Origin: Globisporangium splendens
Taxonomy: Eukaryota; Oomycota; Peronosporomycetes; Pythiales; Pythiaceae
Reading direction: 5' to 3'
DNA length: 64,000 nt
Assembly (NCBI GenBank): GCA_006386115.1
Contig: VFIW01000006.1
Span: forward strand, 1,632,706-1,696,705
Shown: in pieces, positions 24,319-35,136 of the stretch
Layout: each line of letters begins with the position of its first letter
How positions within the stretch are numbered: the first letter of the stretch is position 1
Position numbers and translations under genes: made by a program
The notes under the pieces: generated by a model
What the model was told of the DNA's origin: nothing
Database searches by the model: none
Seen by the model: only the letters and a program-made list of their open reading frames with translations

Positions 24319-27300
24319 CGTCATGGTAGCGCTTAAGCAAACCCACGTAGAACACGGGGTGCGTTGCCATTCTCGTTGGGAGATCGAGCTTGTAATTCAA
24401 GTCTCCAATCTTCTCCACAACAGTGTATGGCCCGATGAATCGTGGCAACAACTTACTCCCGCTGGGGAGCGTTGTGACTGCATCGTTTGGTAGGTTTTTA
24501 ATGCTTAAAAGCACTTTATCACCCACACAAAACGTTTGTTTGTTCTTTCTACCCGATTTATCGGCGTAGAGCTTTTGCTTGTCTTGCGCAGCAGCTAGTT
24601 GGTCGCGTACGCGACGCAACAATGCTGCGCGCTCATCGACAAATTGCCGCGCTGCCGCGACGGCTTTGTCTTGCTTTTTCGTTGCTCTCGCAGCGCGTGC
24701 TGCAGAGAGATCTATTTCTGCGCCGGTGTGTGACACCGCGCGTCCTTCCATTCGTGGCTGACGCTCACACGAGCAGTCGCCTGATTCCGTCTGAGACTGG
24801 CTATTTTTAGCACGAGTACCGTAACTCGGTACCGTGGGTGATCCATCTTTAGGGACACGAGTACCGTAACTCAGTACCGTGGGTGATCCATCTTTAGGGA
24901 CACGAGTACCGTAACTCAGTACCGTGCCCGACATGTCAATACTCTGCGTGCTGTCCGGTAAGACCGTGACAGATTCGGAACGCGATCGCACAGGCGGCGC
25001 ATCGCGCGCGTCCACGTGAGCGGTCGACGCCACGTCCGGTGACGGAGATCGCGCGCTCGCATCGAGCGCAGCGAGTTGCCCTCCCACCGCAGAACGTTCG
25101 ACGCCCTCGAACAGAGTGGCGGGTACGCGCGGGTGCCGCAGCGAGTTAAAATAGAACGGAGTCACGGCCGTAGAGGCGTGCTCGCTGCTATTTATAGCAA
25201 ACTCGGCGTACGGCAGCCAGCGGCTCCAGTCGCGGGGATGATCGACAGCGATGCTGCGAAGAATATCCTCGACGACACGGTTCACGCGCTCGGTTTGCCC
25301 GTCTGTCTCGGGGTGATCGGCAGTGGACAACGCCAGATCTGTGCCGAGCAGGCGAAAGAGTTCGCGCCAAAAGGCAGCGGTAAAACGCGGGTCCCGGTCT
25401 GATACAATAGACTCGGGCAAGCCGTGATAGCGGAACACGTGCTCTAAAAATAGGCACGCCGTCTCTTGCGCAGTGACATGCTTGCGCACGGGTGCAACGT
25501 GCACCATTTTGCTCAGTCGGTCGACGAACACGACGACGCCTGTGTTGCGCGCCTTGTCTTCCGGGAAACCGAAGACGAAATCCATGCTGACCGACTTCCA
25601 GCAATCTTGCGGAATCGGCAGCGGATGCAGCGGCGCTTTGTTCTTGCCCGCAGGCTTCACGCGCTGGCACTGCTCGCATGAGCGTACATAATTGGCCACC
25701 CATTTGTATTGGTGTGGCCACCAAAACACATTAGACACTTGCAAGAAGGTCTTTTCACGCCCGAGATGCCCACTCGCTGGTGCATCGTGAAACTCATGCA
25801 GGATCGAAAGTTTCAGATCCTGGTCATGCGGTACATACACACGCGGGTAATCAAAGTTGGACAGTCGATGCCACAACAACCCGTCGTGGTAACTAAACCG
25901 AGCAAGCTTTGACTCGAGTTTGGCAGGCAATGACTCTTTGGACGAGCCGTCAAAGTGAGCAATCAACAAGCGACATTCATCGTCCTTTGCATAAAGCGAC
26001 TGAATGTTGTCCTTGAGCTTTGTTTGCACTCGACTGATGCTCAGATGCATGAGATCAGGAGTGCGCTCCAAACACAGGGCGTCAGAGCTGTCGTCAACGC
26101 TCGACTCGTAATCTGGACGGCGCGAGAGCGCGTCCGCCAGAACATTTTCCTTTCCCGGCTTGTATTCGACCCGAAAGTTGAACTCGGAGAAGAATGCAAG
26201 CCATCGCGCCATTCGCTGCGATAAATGGGGGGAATTAATCGCGGTCCGCAAGGACGCGTGATCCGTGTACACAACGAACGGTGTCGCACCCAAAAGGTGG
26301 ACCCTGAACTTCAAGAGAGCGTACTTGATCGCAAGCAGCTCCTTGTCGTGCACAGGATAATTCTTTTCAGCTGCCTTAAGCAGTCTGCTTTGGTATGACA
26401 CGACGCGCTCATGGCCGTCATCATCCTTCTGCATCAGCGCACAGCCGATTGCAAAATCGCTGGCATCGCACACGACACTGAAGGCTTTCGTGTGGTCCGG
26501 CAACGCCAGGACAGGAGCGCGAACGAGCGACTCCTTCACGTCAATGAATGCATTCATGACATCATTCGTCCAGTCCCACTCGACATCCTTTTTCAAGAGA
26601 TGCGTGAGCGGACGGACTCTTGCCGCATAGTTGTGGCTGTACTTGTGCAAGTAATTTGCCAAGCCAAGCCACTTGCGCAAGTCCTTGACATTCTTTGGGA
26701 TCGGCCAGTCGGCGATCGCCTTGATCTTCTCTGGGTCCGCGCGGACGCCAGCTTTGCCAACATAGCAGCCCAGGATCGGTATCTCTGAGGCGCCAAAGAT
26801 GCATTTCTTCAGGTTGCAATACAGACTGTTGTCTCGTAAGCACTGCAACACTGAGCGCAAATGTCTCTTGTGCACGTCAACGGCACTGAGACCTCCTTCG
26901 GCACGACTGTGCACGAAGATGTCATCGAAATAGCTCGGTGCATACGCACGATGAGGACGCAGAAGATGCGTTACCAGACGATTGAACGTCGCTGGTGCAT
27001 TCTTCAAACCTTGTGGCATAACGAGCCACTCCCACAGCATCCCGCTGGGTGTGCTTACTGCCGTCAAGGGAACGTCACTCTCTCGCATGAGGATCTGATA
27101 GAACCCATCCATCAGATCCAGTGCGGAGAACACTGTCGAGCCGCCCATGGAGTCGATCAAGACATCCTTCCTTGGGATCGGCGTTTGTGCCGGAATGGTG
27201 GCGGCGTTCAGCTTGTTGAAAGCGTGAACAATGCGCCAGCCACCAGTCGCTTTCCGCACACAAAACGTGGGTGAGCTATGTGGAGACTTGCTTTCTCTCA

Positions 27301-28973
27301 CATGACCGGCGAGGGCTCGTTTCGCGAAGAACTCGTCGATTGCCTCAACCTGCTCGCGGGGCAGCGGCCATTGTCTGGTCACGCAATATTTGCTCCCGGG
27401 CTCGAGGTCAATCTCGTGCCGTACGCCACGATCAACGGGCAGGGCACTTGGCACTTTGTCGGGGAAGACATCTTTGAACTCCCACAATAAGTCAAAGTAT
27501 GGACTGCCTTTCACGGCGTCCCAATCCTGAGCAGCAAACCGTTTCTGTTTGTCTGGCTCCAAAACACTCTCATCCGCAGTGGACGAGGTGCATAGTTCGC
27601 TACGCGTGAACGCAGTCGGAACGACGATCTCGCGGATCTGATCACGCTCTAGATCCGTAAGAAAGAGCTCATAGCTCATTTCTTCGAGGGATACAATCGC
27701 CTCAACGGTACTCGGCAGCTCATGGAGCGCCGCAAATTCAGCGAAGAACACTTCGTCTGATGCGTTTGCTTCCGGACTGCGCTGTCGCGCGTCTGAGCGC
27801 CACGTCAACGTGAGCGCGATCTATCGACGGATCCGAGATCCTGTCGAAGGCGCGCAGCGAAGTTGCAGCTGCATTGAGAGATGGGGCAATCATATGCGAG
27901 GCGGCCGTTTCCTCAGCAACAGATGCCAATGCACTGTCTCTCTCGCGAGCTGACAACTTGCGTCGCCCTCGTCGGTTGATGCGAACACGCGACCTCGCGG
28001 TTCTGAGCTCCAGTACTGCACCGTCAGGGTGGTACGAGCTGGCTGACGCGTGTACACCTGTACTGTCGCTGTCACTTGCGGGGGCTGGCTCGGGTGCTCT
28101 GGAGCCGCACACTTGCGCACCAGTGTCCACGTCTGGACTTTCTGGCGCTTCCGCACAAACTGGGCTACCTGCCGCAGTTGATCTCTTTGCTGGGCTCCCT
28201 GCCTCAGCGCATCTTCTAGCTGGGCTCCCTGCCACAGCGTGAGTGTTTGAAGCGGGGCTCGCTGCCGCCGCATGTCTTCCTGCTGGGCTCCCTGCCACAG
28301 CGTGTTCAAAGCTCGCATCCATTGCGTGGAAATTTTCCCGCAACCTTCGCTCTTCATCAGAGGAAGGGGTGGAGCTTCCGATTGTGCGTGCTCGCCAATC
28401 GATCCAAGGCTGATGTTTCGCCAGCCAAGGCATCCCTAGGATGAGGTCGTACCTCGACCCCATCGCTAGTACCACGAACGTTTCTTTGCAGACAAAGTCG
28501 CAAAAACTGAAAGAGAGTTCGACTTGAACCCCTTCAGTGTGTACTGTCGACCCATCGGCCAGACGTACGATCATCTTCTCGCGCTTGCCACTGTGGACAA
28601 GTCGGTCATACGCTTGCAGACTCTGTTTCAGAGCTGCCTTCGAGACGAAGTTCTGTGACGCACCGCAGTCAACAAGAACCGTCATTTTCTTCTCATAGCC
28701 CTTCACATCGGCGCTATATACCAACATCTCACTCGGAGCCTTGTTGCCAAGAGCTCCTGGGACTAAGCTTCCCATCTGCACAACTCTAGTAGTCGACGAC
28801 GCCGAAGCTATAGAGTCTGTCTCAGTAGAGCGTCCCGCTTCTACTGAGACATTCCGTTTCCCTTTCTTGCCGCAGCGGATCTGCCACCTCGGTGAGCGTG
28901 GTTGCCGCGCGGCGGTTGGTAGTCCCTCGCCTGATTTCCAGTGCGAGGAGCGGGCTGCCTTGGAGCGGGACAC
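23744..28973 (-). CDS. pol: Pol polyprotein of unit 2 (chromovirus, one frameshift)
   Basis: The protease block (28973-27738) has LVDCGASQNFVSK. The main block (27808-23744, 1354 codons) carries RT with YFDD near 26930, RNase H near 26300-26480, an integrase HHCC finger near 25660-25790, the DDE residues near 25575, 25400 and 25268, a GPY-type module and a chromodomain near 23760-23910 that should guide integration to marked chromatin. A single extra C near 27782, absent from unit 1, breaks the frame between protease and RT. The rest is open, so this copy is close to intact. The pol frame is -1 relative to gag and overlaps it by 132 nt. Confidence 0.9.
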
Positions 28974-30001
28974 TTCGACTGATAGTGTCCTCGCTTGCCA
29001 CAGTTAAAGCAGGTCACTTCGGCGCTGCTGAGATCCATTGGTGTCGGACCATGGAAGCGCCGCTCATTTGTGACTGCTCGGTGGCTGTGATGCGCACCGT
29101 TGTGGCGGCCAGCGTTCCAATCAGGTCGGCTGACTCTGAACGATTGCTGCTCAACGAGCGCAATGCAGATCGCATCTTCCATCGTGGCCGGCAAGCGTCG
29201 GTACAACTCCTGACGCGCTGGTCCACTGTTGAGGCCGTTGAGAAACGCAGGCACTTTCACAGACTCAGGCAAAGGGCTGGTCGTGATCGCCGCGCACAGG
29301 CTTCTCATCTCCTGGATGTATCGTTCCAGTGAGAGCTTCCCTTGTCTCAAGGTGAAGAAACGACCTTGCAACAGCACTTCGTTGTTCGGAGGCTGATACA
29401 TGGCGGTGATTTCCGCACGGAAAATATCCCACGTGTCGAATGCACACTCATCGGCGAGCAGCGTCGAGAATGCCCATTCCGACGCTCGACCGCGCAGGTT
29501 CGAGATGGCGTAAGACACCATCTGCTCGTTGCTGTCGATGAGCTGAGCCTTGGCGCAACGCTCCACGGCGAGCAGCCAGTGGATGAGCTTGTCGCCATCC
29601 GCACCATCGAATTTCGGAGCGTCGATCTTGACAGCTCTCGGGCAGGGAGTTTGGGACGTGGGTGTCTGAGGCGCAGAAGCCGCACTCGACAAAGACGTGG
29701 CTGCGCCAGTAACCACAGATACCACTCGCTCGAGCGCTTCGCGCGACTCAGCAGCTGAGCGCAGCATCTCTGCGGTCAAGCTTGCGGTGGCTTGCATTTG
29801 TGCTTGCGCACTTCGCTCTCCTTCGAGGCGCTGAGCGTTCGAGAAGTTCTCGAACTGCTCGAGTCGAAAGATTTGCTGTTCCGGCGACGCCGAGAGCACG
29901 TCTAGAGCGACTTGGTCGCCTAGCGCTTGTGCCATTCGGGTCAGCACACTCCGGTGCTCAGCCGAGAGGTGCGGGAACTGCGCAGGGTCAATTGACGCCA
30001 T
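28841..30001 (-). CDS. gag: Gag of Ty3/gypsy unit 2
   Basis: 386 codons, intact, nearly the same as the unit 1 Gag. It has a helical capsid-like region, a basic stretch and one CCHC knuckle (CFNCGKRGHYQSKC). ATG at 30001 is 72 nt inside the 5' LTR border, after the primer-binding region. The stop at 28841-28843 is 12 nt after a GGGAAAC slippery heptamer. Confidence 0.9.
   Translation of the reverse strand: MASIDPAQFPHLSAEHRSVLTRMAQALGDQVALDVLSASPEQQIFRLEQFENFSNAQRLEGERSAQAQMQATASLTAEMLRSAAESREALERVVSVVTGAATSLSSAASAPQTPTSQTPCPRAVKIDAPKFDGADGDKLIHWLLAVERCAKAQLIDSNEQMVSYAISNLRGRASEWAFSTLLADECAFDTWDIFRAEITAMYQPPNNEVLLQGRFFTLRQGKLSLERYIQEMRSLCAAITTSPLPESVKVPAFLNGLNSGPARQELYRRLPATMEDAICIALVEQQSFRVSRPDWNAGRHNGAHHSHRAVTNERRFHGPTPMDLSSAEVTCFNCGKRGHYQSKCPAPRQPAPRTGNQARDYQPPRGNHAHRGGRSAAARKGNGMSQ
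28856..28862 (-). promoter_or_regulatory. Putative -1 ribosomal frameshift heptamer GGGAAAC (unit 2)
   Basis: Same position and reading (AAG GGA AAC) as in unit 1. The pol frame continues open after the slip, whereas gag stops four codons later. Confidence 0.7.
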
Positions 30002-30056
30002 GATGAATCCTTGAGGAAGCGATTCAGGCAGTCACCTCTGCCGGGTTGTAGATTGA

Positions 30057-30073
30057 CTACGAGTGCTACCGGT
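30057..30073 (-). other. Primer-binding site region of unit 2
   Basis: ACCGGTAGCACTCG directly follows the 5' LTR in element sense. It differs from unit 1 at two positions. Confidence 0.4.
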
Positions 30074-31016
30074 TGTAACTGGACACTTCCGAGTTACGCA
30101 GCACGGTACGTGTGTGAGGAAGCGTATGCAACGCTTCTCTCAAGGACTCCGTTCCGAGAGCTGTTGCCTGCTTCCTGCAGTGCAACAATCGGTTACCTAT
30201 AGGTCTCTATAGAGTAACCGTCGATAACCAAAGGCTTTAGTTAACGGTAAAAATGGAACTGTTTATTCGTTGGGGGTTGCCCTCTGCAGGACACCCTGAG
30301 TTATCTTTAGTTCACTATCTAGCATAGTGAACTTCCGCTCATTTCAATGTGAACATAAGTGAATGGCTCTGAATTGCCGTGTTATTCAATTGGCCTAAAA
30401 GCATATAGTTTTAGCCTATGAGAGTCGTGTCTGTGACCGACCTCTAATCAGAGTAGCTTGGCTACCTTTGTGGTTCGAGTAAGTGCGGCGAACCTAGTGG
30501 CTCGGCTGCTTTGGTGTTTCTCGTAACTAAGTACGGAAACTTTAGTTGCATGCGGACTTAGTCCAATGTCAACGGATTGAGCTAAGTTGCTGTGGTGCAA
30601 CTTAGCGTGTGACCCCGTTACAGTAACCGTCGATAACCAAAGACTCAGTTAACGGTAAAAATGGAACTGTTTATTTGTTGGAGGTTGCCCTCTGTAGGAC
30701 AACCTGGATTATCTTTATGTAACTATGAATAATAGCAATCTCAAGTGTAATTACTCCCCATGGGGCAATGAGTGGCTATGAAAGACTAACGCTAGTTGTC
30801 TTATGTGATTGAGTGAAATGCATGTTCAATTATATCCAATCGGAGGCGCCGTCACTCAGACTGGCTGCCGGCTCCACCGTGAAGGTTCGAGCAAGTACGA
30901 CGAATCTCATGGTTCGGTCTTAAACTTGTTGCGCGTACTCTACGTACCGCAAGGTTCGGTTTGGTTGTGTGGTACAACACAAGTGCGTAACCATGTTACA
31001 GTGTAACCCCGTTACA
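30074..31016 (-). repeat. LTR 3 (long form, 943 bp)
   Basis: TGTAAC to GTTACA, the same length and internal about 410-bp repeat structure as LTR 2. It is the 5' LTR of the whole locus in element sense. Confidence 0.85.
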
Positions 31017-31021
31017 ACGTG
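31017..31021. repeat. 5-bp target-site duplication, right copy
   Basis: ACGTG, matching 13632-13636. Confidence 0.8.
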
Positions 31022-31770
31022 GATAAGGTTCCATGCCCCATGATATAAATCGTCGGCTTTCTTCAGTGACAGAATCCATGTCACATAATCGCGAGAAGTG
31101 TTTTAATCGAAGTAGCAGGAGCCGACAAGAGCGCTACAACGATAGACCTGGTGGTCTCTCTTCTGTCCAAGTCGATAACGAGGGCAGTGTAGTACGCCGT
31201 AGAAACTGACGCCTTTGGGGAATCTGGTGCTTCCTGGCAAACCTTCCAGCATTGAGCTTCTTGCAGTAGATTGTTTGAGTGAATGCTTGCTGAGTTTCCT
31301 CCAGCAAGCCACTCATTCTGCTTCTGCGTAAGAGTACCTAACGTCGATCTAAATGTTCAACATTCTTAGCCAGCTCAGCTCCACGCGACGTGGAGCTCGA
31401 TGAGTGGCCAGGTTCTCGACTCACGACAGTCATCGATCTACTTTTAACAACCTTTTTCGCGACTACCACCATCTGTGTCGCTGAGGTTAAGGCGTGAGCT
31501 GAGTTGCCATTTTAAAGGACTACAGCATCAAGTGGTAGAGGTTGTAAGCAGGTGGAAATGACTTAATCAAGATCAGCAAGGATCATACAACTATCGGTAT
31601 TTGCCGTCGCGTTGCGAAGGAAATGCAACACAGCGCATCTCGAGAAATGATTATTGCCCGCACATTCATGATACTGTCGTGGAACAAGGTGTAACGAGCT
31701 GCCGTCACCATGTCCGCTTGCGAAAGCCACCAGGAGTGGAGTGAAGGTGCACTATGAGTATACCTCAATC
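31022..31770. other. Region without a supported gene
   Basis: About 750 bp between the Ty3/gypsy element and the tRNA array. Only short open frames are present (up to about 69 codons, minus strand near 31103-31312), with no motif I recognise. It marks the left border of the repeated array. Confidence 0.5.
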
Positions 31771-32329
31771 ACATGAAGTATGTTCAGCGAGGACCTGCGC
31801 ACAAACAAACGTCACGTCATATTCACACACAACACCACGCGCGTCGCCACCCCCGCGACCTCCCACAGCCTCCGACAACCCCCTCTGCGCACACATGTTC
31901 ATACCATGCATGTCGCCCCTCCACGAACCGAACCGAACCGAACCGAACCGAACCGAACCGAACCGCACGCGCGCACAACACAACACAACACAACACGGAT
32001 CGCGTCTCTTGACCCCGTGTCCTGTCCTTGCGCTCGTCCTCCAGCTTCGCTCCAGACATCGCCCACACTCCACAAAAGCGGCTACACGGTCCACTGAGCG
32101 ACGTCCGGTACGAAACCTACTCGCTTCAACATACATACATGCTTGATTGCTTGATTGCGTTATTGTGGAGGCGGCGTCGGAGAGGCAAGAGCACCCCGAC
32201 GAACTCACAAAGCACCTGGGAAGCATCCTCGACACCTGCCAAAGCACACATCCATCTGTCCATCGTGTGCGCTCGTTCAGCATCCAAAAGCATCCAAAAG
32301 CATTCAAAAGCATCCAAAACGAAAAGGAT
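31771..32329. repeat. tRNA array spacer 0 (left-truncated)
   Basis: It matches the other spacers from about 31824 (ATATTCACACACAACACC) to the tRNA but lacks their first 100 bp or so, so it is the left edge of the array. It contains an ACCGA pentanucleotide run at 31924-31966 and repeats of CATCCAAAAG just before the tRNA. Apparent open frames of RFGSV repeats here are translations of the pentanucleotide. Confidence 0.75.
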
Positions 32330-32402
32330 TGCTCCCTACCAGGATCGAACTGGTGACCTTCAGATTATGAGACTAACGCTCTACCGACTGAGCCAAAGGA
32401 GC
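32330..32402 (-). tRNA. tRNA-Met (CAT), elongator type, copy 1
   Basis: 73 nt. The acceptor GCTCCTT pairs with AGGGAGC; D arm GCTC..GAGC; anticodon loop CTCATAA with anticodon CAT; T arm ACCAG TTCGATC CTGGT. The internal A and B boxes are intact. A TTTT terminator follows within 5 nt of the 3' end. LINE-A begins 2 nt upstream of the tRNA 5' end on the opposite strand. Confidence 0.93.
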
Positions 32403-32792
32403 ACTTCTCAATTTGCCGGCTACCCCTCAAGTTGAATCCAAGACCTCTCAGTCACCTCCCCCGCCTCTCAACCTCCGACTTTCCCATGGAAAATCCAGCT
32501 CCTCCCTCCACCCACCAGCTGCCAGCTGTCGACACTGGCTCGAAATCTGGGTCCATACCCTCTGTCGTGCCTCGTCCAACTGTCAGCCCATCCCCCCTCC
32601 AAAAATTTGGAAGGGTCCGAACCCACCCAAACGGGAAACCTGGTGGCGCCACCTGGGGTCAACCGCCATGTCTCTCCCACGACGAGCAACTTGAATGCAA
32701 CAACTGGTGTCGCTGGCCAAGCCCCTGCTCCTCCAACCCACGCAACTGCTCCGCCTCCCGCTGATCCCGCTCCTGTCGCTGACCCCGCCGCC

Positions 32793-35096
32793 ATGGTGGA
32801 CGATCCGATGGAGTCTGGCGGGAATGCTCAAGTGACGACCCTCGATCTCTCTGGCGACGACCCGATGGATCCTGCTGTCGCTGTCGCTCCTGCGAACGTG
32901 GACACTCGACTGTCCATGGCTGAGCTTCTGCGGCAACAAGAACATCTTCGTCGAGACCGAGCTGTGATCGAAGCAACTCGCAGACGCGTCGAGACTCCGA
33001 AGCCTCTCGCTGTCGACATCGAAGCGATTGAGCGCCAGTATGCTGCTGGAGGTGACTGGTCGCACATCGCGTCGCGAATGGAGCAAGCGCGTCCCTACCA
33101 GCTCCCGACCGCCAAGTACGACATGGTGATCGAGACTGGAAGAGCGCTCGCGAAGACTCCGCTCCAAAAGATCATGGCGTCGTTGGCCGGCACGAGCCAC
33201 GGAAACGCGACACTCGATGAGCTGTACCAGCGCTTCGAGATCGGTCAGATCTCCAAGCTCCCCGGCGGCAACCTCCGAGTCAAGGTCAAGACGAAGGAAG
33301 CCTGTGTGCGCTTGGAACGCACCAAGGTGAACATCCTCGGTGGTACGTTCACGTTCAAGGAGTTCGACATCCTTGGCGACAGGTATTTCATCGACATTGT
33401 CAACGTCGATCCCGACGTGGACATTCGAGTGATCGTGCACCGACTGTTCCTCCTCGGGTGCCAGCCGGTGTACCACACCTTTCGCGAAGTAAACCTCGCG
33501 ACGGGGATGACATCGGCGACCTGGCGAGTGTACTTCTTGTCCAGCTCGTGTCCAAGCGCGTTGGTCGTGAACGGGTCTGTGTGCGACCAGGTGTTGTTTG
33601 ACAACAAGCTGCACCCGGCACATGGAAAGAATGCTCCGTTCCAGTCGGAGCGACAGCCGTATGGGTATCGCTCGCACCATGGAATCGATCTCGGGTCTCC
33701 AGACAGTGTGTTCCCTCCCTCGAAGCCAGCTCCAGAGCAACCCCAGCAGCAACGACAACAGCCGCTGAGAACCTACGCTCAAGCTGCGAATGCGATGCCG
33801 AAGCAAACCTCGCTGCAGAAGGCAGTCGAGGAAGGAAAGAGACGGGAAGCCCAGCTCCAGCAGAGAGCTCAGTATGGCAAGTCGTCAGCTGAAACAGCAC
33901 TGGCCAAGCCGCGAAGCAACTCCGATGTGCTGTCGATCTCCACGTTCGACGACTCGCAAGGCAAGGTGACTCCACCAGGAAGTCCCAAACCGCCAATGAA
34001 GTCCCCGACGCTGCTCTTGACGAATGGAAACGACGGTTCCTCCACCGTGACAAACAAGAAGAAGCGCTCGAGAAACGGAGTCGACTTCTCCAACATGCTG
34101 GTGAAACAGCAACCGCAGCCTCTGGATGGTGTTGCCACCACCAACTACTTCCAGGTGCTGCAGTCGATGGAAGTGTCCTTCGAAGTGAAGAATGTGGTTG
34201 CGGACAAGAAGTATGGTCCTCGGTACCAAGTGATCCCTGTCGATGTGAAGCGTCCCGAGGCGCTCAAGACATCGACCGAGTCGGCTTTCTTCGTCGAGAA
34301 GCACCACACGAAGATCAGGAAAGCGTCGAAGGCGTCTCCGATCTTGGAGGTGTCCGAGTCGATGCTGAACGACGAGAACACGGCGTTGCTCAACACCCTC
34401 CCGGATCGTCTTGTGCTCGCAGACACTCAGGTCGAGGGTGCGAGCAAACTCATCGACAACGCCACGAACCCCGACCACGTCATCAAGAAGGCAGTGGACT
34501 CGCCGTTGGCTTTCAACAGCGCTCTGTCGCTCAAGATGGCAGGAAGTGGACGCGAGATCGCCGAGATTGCCCAGCTGCATGTGATCAACCGCGTGTTGAG
34601 TGCGACCCAGCCGAGCGAAGACACGACGTTCAGTGCGAAGTGGAAGAAGCTGATGAAGACGACGGTCCCGTCGAAGCGAGAAGAGTTGTTCAGAGCTTGC
34701 GCCAATTGGTGGACATCGTCGAACGAGATGAAGGAACTATCGCGAGCGGCGAAGGCTCTTGGGTTCTTCGAACTCATGCTGATGTCGATCGCGCCGACGA
34801 TCTTCAGCAACGACCACTGGATCCACTACATCACTGGTCAGCCGGTCGAGTGGATCCCCGCACACCACACGAGACTCCTCCACCCCAACACTCTCCTCAT
34901 GCTCTTGCGGTCGGACCTTGGTGCGCACTGCTTGAGTCAATGTAACGAAGTGCAGTGGCAGGGGTACTTGTTCGACGACCTGGAAGAGCTTCGCAAGCTC
35001 GATGGGTACTACCCGGTCGACGAGTCGGTGTTGCAGCTCCGAGTTGTCGAGGGAGAGGTGGTGATGGTAGCGGGAGGCTTGGCCACTCGCTGCTAA
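32793..35096 (+). CDS. ORF1 protein of LINE-A
   Basis: The open frame extends upstream to about 32550 without ATG; the first in-frame ATG is 32793 (GCCATGG). A start matching the other copies (MENP at 32486) lies in another frame, so the N-terminus may be frameshifted near the CCAAAAATTTGG run at 32600. A Pro/Ala-rich leader is followed by a conserved core (VETPKPLAVDIEAIERQYAAG, MTSATWRVYF) that may adopt an RNA-binding fold. LINE ORF1 proteins coat element RNA and act as nucleic-acid chaperones. The stop is TAA 35094-35096, and ORF2 is in the +1 frame. Confidence 0.75.
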   Translation: MVDDPMESGGNAQVTTLDLSGDDPMDPAVAVAPANVDTRLSMAELLRQQEHLRRDRAVIEATRRRVETPKPLAVDIEAIERQYAAGGDWSHIASRMEQARPYQLPTAKYDMVIETGRALAKTPLQKIMASLAGTSHGNATLDELYQRFEIGQISKLPGGNLRVKVKTKEACVRLERTKVNILGGTFTFKEFDILGDRYFIDIVNVDPDVDIRVIVHRLFLLGCQPVYHTFREVNLATGMTSATWRVYFLSSSCPSALVVNGSVCDQVLFDNKLHPAHGKNAPFQSERQPYGYRSHHGIDLGSPDSVFPPSKPAPEQPQQQRQQPLRTYAQAANAMPKQTSLQKAVEEGKRREAQLQQRAQYGKSSAETALAKPRSNSDVLSISTFDDSQGKVTPPGSPKPPMKSPTLLLTNGNDGSSTVTNKKKRSRNGVDFSNMLVKQQPQPLDGVATTNYFQVLQSMEVSFEVKNVVADKKYGPRYQVIPVDVKRPEALKTSTESAFFVEKHHTKIRKASKASPILEVSESMLNDENTALLNTLPDRLVLADTQVEGASKLIDNATNPDHVIKKAVDSPLAFNSALSLKMAGSGREIAEIAQLHVINRVLSATQPSEDTTFSAKWKKLMKTTVPSKREELFRACANWWTSSNEMKELSRAAKALGFFELMLMSIAPTIFSNDHWIHYITGQPVEWIPAHHTRLLHPNTLLMLLRSDLGAHCLSQCNEVQWQGYLFDDLEELRKLDGYYPVDESVLQLRVVEGEVVMVAGGLATRC

Positions 35097-35136
35097 ACCA
35101 ACCTCGACTCAGCCCTCGTGGAGCAACATTAGTGCC

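Larger units (their letters stand above)
13637..31016 (-). mobile_element. Tandem Ty3/gypsy chromovirus: LTR-internal-LTR-internal-LTR
   Basis: Two almost identical internal regions (14172-21646 and 22590-30073) share a central LTR and lie between outer LTRs, all bounded by one ACGTG duplication. gag and pol read on the minus strand, so the 5' LTR in element sense is the right-hand one. Pol order is protease, reverse transcriptase, RNase H, integrase, then a C-terminal chromodomain: a chromovirus. Each unit also carries a plus-strand ORF near the 3' end in element sense. The shared middle LTR and single target duplication point to one insertion followed by unequal exchange between LTRs, or to insertion of a multimeric cDNA. 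Both units have frameshifts: unit 1 has two in pol and one in the antisense ORF, unit 2 one in pol. Confidence 0.9.

Noticed and set aside
31103..31312. Possible transposase fragment on the minus strand
   Set aside because: Only 69 codons and no catalytic or DNA-binding motif could be recognised.
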